This document shows, piece after piece, positions 50,160 through 59,864 of a stretch of 64,000 bases of DNA; the stretch's first letter is position 1, and each line of letters begins with the position of its first letter. The DNA lies in NCBI GenBank assembly GCA_040507225.1, contig JBEVVG010000001.1, positions 868,001-932,000 on the forward strand, in the 5' to 3' direction. The notes beneath the pieces are model-generated. The model was not told where the DNA came from. It did no database searches and was given only the letters and a program-made list of their open reading frames with translations. Source of the DNA: Thiodiazotropha sp040507225. Its GTDB lineage: Bacteria; Pseudomonadota; Gammaproteobacteria; Chromatiales; Chromatiaceae. The position numbers and the translations under genes were made by a program.

Positions 50160-51401
50160 TCAGCTGATTCGACGGAAAGCCAGGGTACCGTTGGTGCCAC
50201 CGAATCCGAATGAATTGGAGATCACGACATCGAGTTGCGTTTCCCGGGCCGTGTTAGGCACATAGTCGAGATCGCAATCCGGGTCCTGATTCTCTAGATT
50301 GATGGTAGGCGGAATCACCTGATGGTACAGCGAGAGAATCGTGAATACCGCTTCTGCTCCACCCGCTGCACCCAACATGTGTCCGGTCATCGACTTCGTC
50401 GAGCTGACGCAGAGCTTGTAGGCATGGTCTCCGAATGCCCGTTTGACCGCCAGAGTCTCCGCCACATCACCCGCCGGCGTGGAAGTGCCATGGGCATTGA
50501 TGTAGTCGACCCGATCCATATTGAGACCCGCATCCTTGAGCGCGAGTCCCATGCAGGCCGCCGCACCGGAACCGTCCGTTGAGGGAGCGGTCATGTGATA
50601 GGCGTCAGAGTTCATACCCATACCCACCAACTCGGCATAGATCCTCGCACCGCGCTTTTTGGCCTGCTCGTACTCTTCGAGAACCACGACACCTGCTCCA
50701 TCACTGAGTACGAAGCCATCGCGATCCTTGTCCCAGGGACGACTCGCGCCCTGCGGGTCGTCATTGCGACGGGACAATGCCCGGGCCGCAGCAAAACCGC
50801 CCAAACCAACCGGAGAGGTGGCCATCTCGGCGCCCCCAGCGATCATCACGTCGGTGCGCCCATAACGAATCATCATCGCCGCTTCGGCAATACTGTGGGC
50901 GCCGCTGCTGCAGGCGGAGACAATGGAGTAGTTCGGCCCTTTCAAACCGCACATGATCGACAGATTACCCGAGACCATGTTAATGATGCTCGAGGGTACG
51001 AAAAACGGGGATATCTTACGCGGCCCCCCGTCGAGGTAAGCCTGATAGCTGTTTTCGATGCCTGTGATGCCGCCAATTCCAGAGCCAATCAGCACACCGA
51101 TACGCTCTGCGTTGTCATCCGTGACTTCCAGACCGGAGTCCTTTAGCGCCTGGATGCCGGCCGCAACACCGTAATGGATAAATTTATCCATCTTTTTGGC
51201 TTCTTTCTTCGGGATATAGTCCGTGGGCTCGAAATCGTAGATCGGTCCACCAAACTGAGTCGGAAAGGCTGTGACATCAAAGTGAGTGATTGGCTGGATA
51301 CCGCTCTTACCGGCGAGAATGCTGTCCCACGCGGAAGCAACATCCAAACCCACTGGCGCCACCATACCAAGCCCAGTAACGACAACCCTTCTTGGAGTCA
51401 T
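50160..51401 (-). CDS. fabF: Beta-ketoacyl-ACP synthase II
   Basis: The 413-residue elongating synthase has the active-site Cys in SIVSACSSGAHSI and catalytic His in INAHGTSTPAGD and TKSMTGHMLGAAG. It condenses malonyl-ACP with acyl-ACP. It is separated from acpP by a terminator-like hairpin that may lower its expression relative to the carrier protein. Confidence 0.96.
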   Translation of the reverse strand: MTPRRVVVTGLGMVAPVGLDVASAWDSILAGKSGIQPITHFDVTAFPTQFGGPIYDFEPTDYIPKKEAKKMDKFIHYGVAAGIQALKDSGLEVTDDNAERIGVLIGSGIGGITGIENSYQAYLDGGPRKISPFFVPSSIINMVSGNLSIMCGLKGPNYSIVSACSSGAHSIAEAAMMIRYGRTDVMIAGGAEMATSPVGLGGFAAARALSRRNDDPQGASRPWDKDRDGFVLSDGAGVVVLEEYEQAKKRGARIYAELVGMGMNSDAYHMTAPSTDGSGAAACMGLALKDAGLNMDRVDYINAHGTSTPAGDVAETLAVKRAFGDHAYKLCVSSTKSMTGHMLGAAGGAEAVFTILSLYHQVIPPTINLENQDPDCDLDYVPNTARETQLDVVISNSFGFGGTNGTLAFRRIS

Positions 51402-51440
51402 GTATGACTACCCCCGAATTCAGTGCTCGTGCTGAAAATG

Positions 51441-51480
51441 CAAAAGGCCGCGCTCCCGATCAACCGGAGCAACACGGCCT
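51441..51480 (-). terminator. Attenuating terminator between acpP and fabF
   Basis: On the minus strand AGGCCG and CGGCCT form the base of a stem extended by GCTCC/GGAGC across small bulges, followed by TTTTG. It lies about 25 nt past the acpP stop and probably gives excess acpP mRNA. Confidence 0.6.
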
Positions 51481-51503
51481 GCAGGAAAAATCGAACCAAA
51501 CGG

Positions 51504-51737
51504 TCAACTGTGTGCGTTGATATAATCGACCGCCAGCTGAACCGTAGTAATCTTTTCAGCCTCTTCGTCCGGGATTTCGGTCTCGAATTCCTCTTCAAGG
51601 GCCATCACCAGCTCTACAGTGTCGAGAGAGTCAGCGCCAAGATCATCGACGAAGGAGGCCTCAAGGGTCACTTCTTCATCTTTAACGCCCAGTTGTTCTA
51701 CGACAATTTTACGAACTCGTTCTACGACATCGCTCAT
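51504..51737 (-). CDS. acpP: Acyl carrier protein
   Basis: The 77-residue acidic protein begins MSDVVERVRKIVVEQLGV; the phosphopantetheine Ser is in DDLGADSLDTVELV. The ATG at 51737 is used in place of a longer open frame to 51839. An AT-rich 196-bp gap before it probably contains its own strong promoter. Confidence 0.97.
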   Translation of the reverse strand: MSDVVERVRKIVVEQLGVKDEEVTLEASFVDDLGADSLDTVELVMALEEEFETEIPDEEAEKITTVQLAVDYINAHS

Positions 51738-51933
51738 TTTATTAATTTCCTCTGGATTATCCGACGACCTCGAATAGGGCCGATGCGGTATTGTAGTAAC
51801 AAAAAAGTCCTGAGAAAAGCGCAATCCACAGATCGGCACCCCCCGGGCTAATTAATTACTTCTCTCTTAAATTCATTAACTTATATTAGATAATTAATTC
51901 AGTGTATGGTTTTGAAATTGTGACACTGAATCA

Positions 51934-52674
51934 TCACATGTACATTCCGCCATTCACGTGCAACGTCTCACCCGTGATGTAGCGTCCCGATTCCGATGCC
52001 AAAAACAGCACGGCCTGGGCAATATCCTCAGGCTGCCCAAGCTTTTGCAGTGGGATATTCCCCTCAAGACTTTTCCGTTGAGCCTCGGGCAGTTGATTGG
52101 TCATATCAGTCTCGATAAAACCGGGCGCCACGGCATTCACCGTGATGCCCCGGGACCCCACCTCCCGAGCCAGCGAACGGGTAAAACCCTCGATCCCCGC
52201 CTTCGAAGCGGCGTAGTTGGTCTGTCCCGCATTGCCCATGGAACCCACCACTGAGGAGATGCTGATGATACGTCCCTTGCGGGCTTTCATCATGCCGCGC
52301 AGCACACTTTTGCTCAGCCGGTACACGGAACTCAGATTGGTGTGGATGACCTGCTCCCACTCCTCGTCTTTCATGCGCATCAGGAGATTGTCCTGGGTGA
52401 TACCTGCGTTGTTCACCAGGATCGTGGGGGTTCCGTAGGTCTCGGTAATCTGCGCGATACAGGCCTCCACTGAGGCCGGATCGGAAACGTCCAGCACCAG
52501 GCCTGCGCCTGATTGATCCGCCGCCTGGAAACGACTGCTGATGGCAGAAGCACCGGATTCAGAGGTCGCAGTGCCAATCACGACAGCCCCGGCAGCAGCC
52601 AGGGTATCCGCGATAGACGCGCCGATGCCGCGGCTTGCTCCCGTCACCAGGACGATTTCATTCTCCAGTTTCAT
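51934..52674 (-). CDS. fabG: 3-oxoacyl-ACP reductase
   Basis: The 246-residue SDR has the NADP loop TGASRGIGASIA and the catalytic Ser/Tyr/Lys in SISSVVGSMGNAGQTNYAASKAG. It reduces beta-ketoacyl-ACP. It overlaps fabD as ATGA. Confidence 0.96.
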   Translation of the reverse strand: MKLENEIVLVTGASRGIGASIADTLAAAGAVVIGTATSESGASAISSRFQAADQSGAGLVLDVSDPASVEACIAQITETYGTPTILVNNAGITQDNLLMRMKDEEWEQVIHTNLSSVYRLSKSVLRGMMKARKGRIISISSVVGSMGNAGQTNYAASKAGIEGFTRSLAREVGSRGITVNAVAPGFIETDMTNQLPEAQRKSLEGNIPLQKLGQPEDIAQAVLFLASESGRYITGETLHVNGGMYM

Positions 52675-53612
52675 TGCAATGCCTCCAGGGCCTGTGTCAG
52701 GCTTTTTGTATCATAGACCGCGAGTCCGCTCAGGCTTTTATCGATCCGTTTGGTAAGCCCAGCCAGCACCTTGCCTGGCCCGGCTTCGACCAGAGACACA
52801 GAACCCGCCTCGGCCATTTTCCGCACCGTTTCCACCCAGCGAACCGGGCTGTAAAGCTGCGCGGCCAGCAGTTCCCGGATCGTCTCTGGATCCTCGGCTT
52901 GAGCAACATTGACGTTATGAATGACCGGAATTGTCGGGGCGCTGATCTGGATTTCGGACAATCGCTCGGCAAGGCGTTCTGCCGCCGGCTTCATCAGCGC
53001 ACAATGGGACGGTACGCTCACAGGCAGGGGCAACGCCCGTTTAGCACCCGCCTGTTTGGCAAGATCACAGGCACGATCCACCGCTGCCTTGTCACCTGCG
53101 ATCACCACCTGCCCGGGAGAATTGAAATTGACCGCCTCGACCACTTCGCCAGAAGCGGCGGACTGGCATACATCCTTCACCGCATCATCATCCAGGCCGA
53201 GAATTGCCGCCATGCTGCCGCTGCCCTGAGGTACCGCGCTCTGCATGAATTTTCCTCGCTCAGATACCAGCCGAACCGCGTCCTCGAATCCCAGGGAGCC
53301 GGCGCAAACCAGGGCGGTGTATTCGCCGAGACTATGACCGGCCAGCCAGGCGGGTGCCGGACCCTGCTCCTGCTGCCAGACCCGCCACACCGCCACACCC
53401 GCGGCAAGCATGGCAGGCTGGGTGTTCTCGGTCTGATTCAACCGCTCGACCGGACCGTCCTGCATCAACGACCAGAGATCGAACCCCAGTGCCTCGGAGG
53501 CCGCCGCATAGGTTTGTTGTACGATGGGATAGGACCCGGCCAGTTCGGCTGACATTCCGACCGCTTGGGAGCCCTGTCCAGGGAATACCATACTGAATAT
53601 GTTTTCACTCAT
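52671..53612 (-). CDS. fabD: Malonyl-CoA:ACP transacylase
   Basis: The 313-residue enzyme has the FPGQGSQ start motif, the nucleophile Ser in AGHSLGEYTALV and catalytic His in VSVPSHCALM. It charges ACP with malonate. It lies between fabH and fabG. Confidence 0.96.
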   Translation of the reverse strand: MSENIFSMVFPGQGSQAVGMSAELAGSYPIVQQTYAAASEALGFDLWSLMQDGPVERLNQTENTQPAMLAAGVAVWRVWQQEQGPAPAWLAGHSLGEYTALVCAGSLGFEDAVRLVSERGKFMQSAVPQGSGSMAAILGLDDDAVKDVCQSAASGEVVEAVNFNSPGQVVIAGDKAAVDRACDLAKQAGAKRALPLPVSVPSHCALMKPAAERLAERLSEIQISAPTIPVIHNVNVAQAEDPETIRELLAAQLYSPVRWVETVRKMAEAGSVSLVEAGPGKVLAGLTKRIDKSLSGLAVYDTKSLTQALEALQ

Positions 53613-53629
53613 GTCGCTTGTCTTTTTTA

Positions 53630-54598
53630 TTAGAATTTGGCCAACACGGAACCCCAGGTAAATCCTCCTCCAAAGGCTTCCATGAGTATTGTTTCACCGC
53701 GTTTGATCCTGCCGTCGCGGACGGCCACGTCCAGCGCCAGGGGTACGGAGGCGGCCGAGGTATTACCGTGTTCATGCACGGTGACCACCACCCGCTCCAT
53801 CGGTGTATGCAGTTTTTTCGCCGTCGCTCTTATGATCCGGATATTCGCCTGATGGGGAATCAGCCAATCGACATCCGATTTTTTCATCTGGTTGGCGGCG
53901 AGGGTCTCATCGACGATGCGTCCCAGGGTGGTAACCGCCATTTTGAAGACTTCGTTGCCACGCATCTCCATGTAGGCCTTGCCTTCCTGGAGAATATCGT
54001 AGCCCCGCGAAATACCCGATGGCACCCGCAACAGACTTTCGTAGGCCCCATCAGCATGTAGATGGGTGGAAATGATTCCCGGCTCCTCGCTGGCTTCGAT
54101 CACCACCGCACCGGCGCCGTCACCGAACAATACACAGGTGTTACGGTCGTTCCAGTCAAGGATACGGGAAATGGTCTCCGCACCAACGACCAGTGCCTTG
54201 CGGGCCGAACCGGTTCGGATAAATTTATCCGCCACACCCAGAGCGTAAATGAACCCTGTACAGACCGCCTGTACATCGAAGGCAGCCGGACCCTGAATGC
54301 CAAGGCGGGCCTGCAGCAGGCAGGCCGTGCTCGGAAAGACCTGATCCGCGGTAGTGGTCGCCACGACGATCAGATCGATCTCCTGGGGGTCCAGACCGGC
54401 CATTTCTATGGCTTTACGGGCCGCTTTTTCAGCCAGGTCGCAGGTGTACTCGCCCTCTTCAGCCACGTGTCGTTTGCGAATACCGGTCCGTTCAAAGATC
54501 CATTCATCGCTGGTGTCGACCATCTTTTCCAGATCGGCATTGGTGAGTATCTTCTCAGGCAGATAACCGCCCGTGCCCGTGATTCGCGAATAGATCAC
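53630..54598 (-). CDS. fabH: Beta-ketoacyl-ACP synthase III
   Basis: The 322-residue initiating synthase has the active-site Cys in FDVQAVCTGFIYAL, His in DWLIPHQAN and Asn in EHGNTSAASVP. It overlaps plsX by 4 bp. Confidence 0.96.
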   Translation of the reverse strand: MIYSRITGTGGYLPEKILTNADLEKMVDTSDEWIFERTGIRKRHVAEEGEYTCDLAEKAARKAIEMAGLDPQEIDLIVVATTTADQVFPSTACLLQARLGIQGPAAFDVQAVCTGFIYALGVADKFIRTGSARKALVVGAETISRILDWNDRNTCVLFGDGAGAVVIEASEEPGIISTHLHADGAYESLLRVPSGISRGYDILQEGKAYMEMRGNEVFKMAVTTLGRIVDETLAANQMKKSDVDWLIPHQANIRIIRATAKKLHTPMERVVVTVHEHGNTSAASVPLALDVAVRDGRIKRGETILMEAFGGGFTWGSVLAKF

Positions 54599-55617
54599 GC
54601 AGTCTCCCTTTTATCCAGATGGGCCTTGACCTGTTCCGCGATTCGACGCGGCACGTCGCTGGCAACCTCTTTACGGGCGATGCTGATGGCATTGGCGAAG
54701 GCCAGTTTGTCAGCGCCACCATGGCTCTTGATCACAATGCCTCGCAGGCCGATCAGACTGGCGCCGTTGTAGCGTCTGTGGTCGATGCGTTTTCCCAATG
54801 CACGCAGCACCGGTAAGGCAACCAGGCCGGCCAGCTGGGTCAGGAGGTTTTTCTTGAATTCGAGCTTCATGAAATGGCGGATCATTTTGGCGACACCCTC
54901 ACTGCTCTTCAGAGCAATGTTGCCGACGAACCCATCAGACACGATTACATCCGTACCGCCCTGATAGATGTCATCACCCTCCACATAGCCGACATAATTG
55001 AGCGAACTGTTGAGCAGCAGTTCATGGGCTTCCTTGACCTGTTCATTCCCCTTGATCTCTTCCTGTCCGATATTCAGCAGACCAATGGTGGGTTTCGCGA
55101 TATCCGAGACCGCTGAAACCGTTTCACTACCCATCACTGCAAACTGGAAAAGATGCCCGGCACTGCAGTCCACATTGGCTCCGAGATCCAACATGAAAGT
55201 TTGACCGGTAACCGAGGGCAGTGCAGTGATGATGGCAGGCCGATCCACGTTAGGCAGCATCTTCAGCACAAAACGGGAGGTTGCCATCAGCGCCCCGGTA
55301 TTACCCGCACTGACACAGGCATCCGCATCACCCGACTTGACCAGGTCAATGGCGACCCGCATGGAGGAGTCCTTCTTGCCACGCAAAGCCTTTGACGGCA
55401 GCTCGTCCATGGCAACGACTTCGGAGGCATGATGCACGCGCAACCGCTCGGCAAACGGATGATCACCCATTTTTTTGCGTATGACCTCTTCGCGACCGAC
55501 CAGGATCAGTGTGGTCTGTTTGTCCTTTTTCAGATACTCGAGCGCGGCAGGCACCACGATATCGGCACCGATATCACCGCCCATGGCATCCAAGGAGATC
55601 GTGACAGGTCTACTCAT
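54595..55617 (-). CDS. plsX: Phosphate acyltransferase
   Basis: The 340-residue enzyme makes acyl phosphate for phospholipid synthesis. SLDAMGGDIGADIVVPAAL is the N-terminal signature; VSAGNTGALMATSRFVL and VSDGFVGNIALKSSEG are core motifs. It lies after rpmF, with an attenuator-like hairpin between. Confidence 0.95.
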   Translation of the reverse strand: MSRPVTISLDAMGGDIGADIVVPAALEYLKKDKQTTLILVGREEVIRKKMGDHPFAERLRVHHASEVVAMDELPSKALRGKKDSSMRVAIDLVKSGDADACVSAGNTGALMATSRFVLKMLPNVDRPAIITALPSVTGQTFMLDLGANVDCSAGHLFQFAVMGSETVSAVSDIAKPTIGLLNIGQEEIKGNEQVKEAHELLLNSSLNYVGYVEGDDIYQGGTDVIVSDGFVGNIALKSSEGVAKMIRHFMKLEFKKNLLTQLAGLVALPVLRALGKRIDHRRYNGASLIGLRGIVIKSHGGADKLAFANAISIARKEVASDVPRRIAEQVKAHLDKRETA

Positions 55618-55630
55618 TCGAAATTGGCTT

Positions 55631-55678
55631 CACCCAAAAACTAAAGAACCCGCAATGGGGCATGCCCTGTACGGGTTC
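55631..55678 (-). terminator. Attenuating terminator between rpmF and plsX
   Basis: On the minus strand GAACCCG and CGGGTTC form the base of a stem with an inner GGGCATGCCC, followed by CTTTAGTTTTTGG. It lies about 30 nt after the rpmF stop and would lower plsX expression relative to ribosomal protein L32. Confidence 0.65.
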
Positions 55679-55709
55679 CGAAAACGGTCGTTCAACCAGC
55701 GGGACGCGC

Positions 55710-55889
55710 TTATTCGCCCTTGGTTTCGATGACCTTGCGGCCTTTGTAGAATCCGTCCGCGGAGACGTGATGACGCAGGTGAGTCTCTCCGGAAGTGGAA
55801 TCGATTGACAGGGTTTCCGCGCTCAGCGCATCGTGGGCTCTGCGCATACCGCGCTTGGAAGGGGTCTTTTTGTTTTGTTGAACAGCCAT
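55710..55889 (-). CDS. rpmF: 50S ribosomal protein L32
   Basis: The 59-residue protein begins MAVQQNKKTPSKRGMRRAHD, the L32 signature, and ends KGRKVIETKGE. It has no zinc-binding cysteines. It lies between yceD and plsX, the conserved order. Confidence 0.96.
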   Translation of the reverse strand: MAVQQNKKTPSKRGMRRAHDALSAETLSIDSTSGETHLRHHVSADGFYKGRKVIETKGE

Positions 55890-55916
55890 GGCTGGTCTCC
55901 TGAAAAATAACTGTAA

Positions 55917-56450
55917 TTACGGTTCATTCCGCTTCAGTCCAGCCAGAACTGAAAACGGATTGTCTTTTTCCTGCTCGTCCGGCTCGATCACCGGGACGGT
56001 TTCATTCGAACTGTGAACGACGGGCACCCGGCAGACCTCCCTATCGTGCAGCGACACCTGAGGCAAGGCGAGCAACAACTCATCCTCGATCAGTTCCGTG
56101 AGATCGACCGACCCCTCTTCAACGAGACAGGGATCGAGCGACTCAGGCAGGCGCTCTGCCTCATCCAGCCCTTCGACGAAAACCACGGAAATCCGGCATT
56201 CCACGGGGAGCACCATCTCACCGAGACAGCGCTGACATTGCAACGACAACCGCGCCCTGATGTTCCCATCGAGACGCGCACGCCGCTGCTCATCACGTCT
56301 GAAATGCAGAGCAAAGCCGACATCGCCGCCGTTTTCGAGCAGGCAATCCCGCAGACGGGCGAACTTCGCCAGCGGCAGTTCTCCGCTGACCTCACGGCCG
56401 AGGTCAGCGAAGCGCCAGGGATCCAATCGATCGGGAAAGCGCTTCGACAT
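55917..56450 (-). CDS. yceD: YceD/DUF177-family 23S rRNA accumulation protein
   Basis: The 177-residue protein has a CQRCLGEM motif near residue 74 and later SLDPCLVEEGSVDLTELIEDELLLALP, the family core. YceD is needed for 23S rRNA accumulation and is cotranscribed with rpmF. Its start is about 140 bp from the end of oadB. Confidence 0.9.
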   Translation of the reverse strand: MSKRFPDRLDPWRFADLGREVSGELPLAKFARLRDCLLENGGDVGFALHFRRDEQRRARLDGNIRARLSLQCQRCLGEMVLPVECRISVVFVEGLDEAERLPESLDPCLVEEGSVDLTELIEDELLLALPQVSLHDREVCRVPVVHSSNETVPVIEPDEQEKDNPFSVLAGLKRNEP

Positions 56451-56592
56451 AAGCGCGCAATAATATTATGAGAGCACCTGTCCTGTCAAAATGGCGTGAC
56501 TGGCCCAATAACCCGTCGTTCCGAGCGTACCCGGCCCCGCCTGACCGGAGTTTCAGGTTTTGCGCGAACCCGGCATCCAAACCGCGGAATCG

Positions 56593-57735
56593 CTATTGCC
56601 CCCCCACCAGGGCCAACAGCACACCGGCCGCTACGGCGGAGCCGATGACCCCCGCCACGTTGGGCCCCATGGCATGCATCAGCAGGAAGTTGTGATGGTT
56701 CGTCTCGAGTCCGACCTTGTTCACCACCCGCGCGGCCATCGGCACCGCCGACACCCCTGCGGCGCCGATCAGAGGGTTCACCTTGCCGCCGGTGACGCGA
56801 TGCATGATCTTACCCATGATCACTCCCGTCGCGGTGCCGATACAAAAGGCGAATGCCCCCAAGGCGAGAATGCCCAGGGTATCCAGGGTCAGAAACTTAT
56901 CCGCCGACAGCTTGGAACCCACCGCCAGGCCAAGAAAGATAGTGACGATATTGATGATCTCGTTTTGCGCCGCATGACTCAGCCGCTCCACCACGCCGCT
57001 TTCACGCAGCAGATTTCCGAAGGTCAACATACCGATCAGTGGCGCGGCGGAGGGGAGGAAAATCACACACAGCAGCAGCACCGCGAAGGGAAACAGGATT
57101 TTTTCCAGCTTCGTCACATGCCTTAACTGCTGCATCTCCACACCACGCTCCTCCTCGGTGGTCAGCCAACGCATGATCGGCGGCTGGATGATCGGTACCA
57201 GGGCCATATAGGAGTAGGCCGCCACCGCGATCGCCCCCAGCAGATCCGGCGCCAGTTTCGAGGCGAGGAATATTGCCGTCGGTCCGTCCGCGCCTCCAAT
57301 GATCGCAATCGCCGAGGCATCGGCCAGGGTGAAATCAAATCCCGGGACGAAGTTAAGGGCCAGGGCGCCCAGCAGAGTGACGAAGATTCCGAACTGCGCT
57401 GCCGCCCCCAGAAGCAGGGTCCATGGCATGGCGATCAGGGCGCCGAAATCGGTCAGCGCACCCACGCCCATGAATATCAGCAAGGGGAATACCCCGGTTT
57501 CGATGCCGACATGGTAAATGTGTCCGAGCAGTCCCTCGCTGCCGCCTATGCCCGCCAGGGGAATATTGCTGAGGATGGCACCGAAACCAATCGGCAGGAG
57601 CAACAGGGGTTCGAATTTCTTGACGATCGCCAGGTAGATCAACAATGCACCGACGCCCATCATGAGCGCCTGCCCCCATTCGAAGTTGGCCAGTCCGGTG
57701 GACAGCCACAACGGTTCAATTCCCAGTTCTAACAT
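56593..57735 (-). CDS. oadB: Na+-translocating decarboxylase beta subunit
   Basis: This 380-residue integral membrane protein has about nine TM helices. It carries GGADGPTAIFLASKLAP, a conserved sodium-site segment, and the C-terminal TNHHNFLLMHAMGPNVAGVIGSA. It decarboxylates carboxybiotin and pumps Na+ out. It is encoded 1 bp after oadA. Confidence 0.94.
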   Translation of the reverse strand: MLELGIEPLWLSTGLANFEWGQALMMGVGALLIYLAIVKKFEPLLLLPIGFGAILSNIPLAGIGGSEGLLGHIYHVGIETGVFPLLIFMGVGALTDFGALIAMPWTLLLGAAAQFGIFVTLLGALALNFVPGFDFTLADASAIAIIGGADGPTAIFLASKLAPDLLGAIAVAAYSYMALVPIIQPPIMRWLTTEEERGVEMQQLRHVTKLEKILFPFAVLLLCVIFLPSAAPLIGMLTFGNLLRESGVVERLSHAAQNEIINIVTIFLGLAVGSKLSADKFLTLDTLGILALGAFAFCIGTATGVIMGKIMHRVTGGKVNPLIGAAGVSAVPMAARVVNKVGLETNHHNFLLMHAMGPNVAGVIGSAVAAGVLLALVGGQ

Positions 57736-57736
57736 G

Positions 57737-59542
57737 TCAGGAGAGACTCACCAGCGGGGTCCCGACCTGGACAGCCTCGCCTTCTTTGACCAAAATTTGC
57801 GCAACCGTTCCTGAAGCTGTCGCACGCACCTCCGTCTCCATTTTCATGGCCTCGAGCACCATGATCACATCACCGGACGCCACCGCCTGACCGACTGAAA
57901 TCTTGATGCTGTGGATGTTGCCGGACAGGGGCGCATCGATATTGGTTGCGCCAGCCGCAGGAGCCGCAGCCGGCGCCGCTTCCTGGACCACTGGAGGTGT
58001 TTGTGACACCGAGGTGACGGCGCCAGCCGGCGACACCTTGACGTTGTAAGTGACCCCGTTGACTTCGACCTGATAGGCTTCCGGACCCGCTTGAGGCTTT
58101 TCCAGGGATGCGGCGGGTGCCTGAGGCGCAGCCGCCACCGGTTCGCTACCGGGCACAGGCTCGAAGGCATCCGGATTGTCCCGGTTCTTGAGGAATTTCA
58201 GCCCCACCTGGGGAAACAGGGCATAGATCAGGACATCGTCGACCTCGTCGTCGGCCACCTTGATACCCTGTTCGCTTGCCAGACCGCGGAATTCCTCTGT
58301 CAGCTTATCCATTTCGGCTTCCAGCAGATCGGCGGGACGGCAGGTAACCGCCGCCTCCCCTTCCTTTAGCACACGACCCTGGAGTTGTGCATTCACCGGC
58401 GCAGGGGTAGCTCCGTATTCACCCTTCAGAACACCCTCGGTCTCTTTGGCGATGGTCTTGTAGCGCTCTCCCATGAGGACATTGATAACCGCCTGGGTAC
58501 CAACAATCTGCGAGGTAGGCGTGACCAGTGGAATGAAACCCAGATCCTCCCGAACCCTTGGAATCTCCTCGAGCACTTCGTCGAGACGATCGCTCGCACC
58601 CTGCTCGCGCAACTGGTTCTCCATATTGGTCAGCATGCCGCCGGGAACCTGAGCCACCAGAATGCGTGAATCGACACCTTTCAGGGAACCCTCGAACTTG
58701 GCGTATTTTTTTCGTACTTCGCGGAAATAGGCTGCGATCTCTTCGAGAAGATTCAAATCAAGGCCGGTCTCCCGTTCTGTGCCCTGAAGAATGGCAACTA
58801 CCGACTCGGTCGCCGAGTGACCGTAAGTCATGCTCATGGACGAGATCGAGGTGTCCACCATATCGATGCCGGCTTCTGCCGCCTTGATGTTGGTGGTGGT
58901 GCTCATGCCTGTGGTGGCATGGCTTTGCATGGCAATGGGTATGGCAACACTCTCCTTCAAACGGGTCACCAGCTCGTAACAGACATACGGGTTCAACAAA
59001 CCCGCCATGTCCTTGATACAGATGGAGTGACATCCCATTTCCTCGAGGCGTTTGCCCATATCGATCCAGTATTCGAGGTTGTGTACCGGGCTGACGGTAT
59101 AAGACATGGTTCCCTGGGCATGCTTTTCGACTTTCAGAGTGGCCTTAACGGCGGTTTCCAGGTTACGCAGATCATTCATGGCATCAAAGATGCGGAATAC
59201 ATCCACCCCATTCACCGCCGCACGCTCGACAAAGCGTTCCACCACGTCGTCTGCATAGTGCCGGTAACCCAGAATATTCTGCCCCCGGAACAACATCTGC
59301 ATCGGCGTGTTCGGCATCGCGGCTTTCAAAGTGCGAATGCGTTCCCAGGGGTCCTCACCGAGAAAGCGGATGCAGGCGTCAAACGTGGCGCCACCCCAGG
59401 TTTCCAGCGACCAGAATCCAACCTTGTCCAGTTTTTCCGCGATGGGGAGCATATCGTCGATGCGCATGCGGGTTGCAAACAGGGATTGATGTGCATCTCG
59501 CAGCACGACATCCGTTATTCCAAGAGGTTTCTTTTCGCTCAT
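57737..59542 (-). CDS. oadA: Oxaloacetate decarboxylase alpha subunit
   Basis: The 601-residue protein has an HMGL-like carboxyltransferase domain (DVVLRDAHQSLFATRM; metal-site motif MQSHATTGM), the carboxylase-conserved domain, an Ala/Pro linker near residues 490-530, and a biotinyl domain with VLEAMKMETEV (biotin Lys). It transfers CO2 from oxaloacetate to biotin. Pyruvate carboxylase subunit B is a related family, but the adjacent oadB and oadG favour the decarboxylase. Confidence 0.93.
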   Translation of the reverse strand: MSEKKPLGITDVVLRDAHQSLFATRMRIDDMLPIAEKLDKVGFWSLETWGGATFDACIRFLGEDPWERIRTLKAAMPNTPMQMLFRGQNILGYRHYADDVVERFVERAAVNGVDVFRIFDAMNDLRNLETAVKATLKVEKHAQGTMSYTVSPVHNLEYWIDMGKRLEEMGCHSICIKDMAGLLNPYVCYELVTRLKESVAIPIAMQSHATTGMSTTTNIKAAEAGIDMVDTSISSMSMTYGHSATESVVAILQGTERETGLDLNLLEEIAAYFREVRKKYAKFEGSLKGVDSRILVAQVPGGMLTNMENQLREQGASDRLDEVLEEIPRVREDLGFIPLVTPTSQIVGTQAVINVLMGERYKTIAKETEGVLKGEYGATPAPVNAQLQGRVLKEGEAAVTCRPADLLEAEMDKLTEEFRGLASEQGIKVADDEVDDVLIYALFPQVGLKFLKNRDNPDAFEPVPGSEPVAAAPQAPAASLEKPQAGPEAYQVEVNGVTYNVKVSPAGAVTSVSQTPPVVQEAAPAAAPAAGATNIDAPLSGNIHSIKISVGQAVASGDVIMVLEAMKMETEVRATASGTVAQILVKEGEAVQVGTPLVSLS

Positions 59543-59603
59543 AAACTAACCGCCGTTTGTTGGTAAACAGCCTGGGAACAGGTGTTGGTGAATGAATTGA
59601 GGC

Positions 59604-59864
59604 TCAACGATTGATTGAGCGGTATTGTTGTATGGCCGCTGAAATGACCGCAACCAGATCACCGCGCATCCCCGTCTGTGCCTGACCTGTCAGGGTTGCA
59701 TGGGATGATAGCGTCTCCGCAGCGCCCTGTCGCTCTGTAACAGCCAGCGCCAGGTGCGACATGCCCTTCATGACCAGAATCAGGACGAACAGGAAGACAA
59801 ACACGATTCCCATTCCAATGAGCATCAGATTGACACCGGACATAAGTAAGTCTTCGATTGGCAT
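59604..59864 (-). CDS. oadG: Oxaloacetate decarboxylase gamma subunit
   Basis: The 86-residue protein has one N-terminal TM helix (LMLIGMGIVFVFLFVLILVMKGM) and a short hydrophilic tail, as in OadG. It assembles the alpha and beta subunits. It is the first gene of the operon, upstream of oadA by 60 bp. Confidence 0.88.
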   Translation of the reverse strand: MPIEDLLMSGVNLMLIGMGIVFVFLFVLILVMKGMSHLALAVTERQGAAETLSSHATLTGQAQTGMRGDLVAVISAAIQQYRSINR

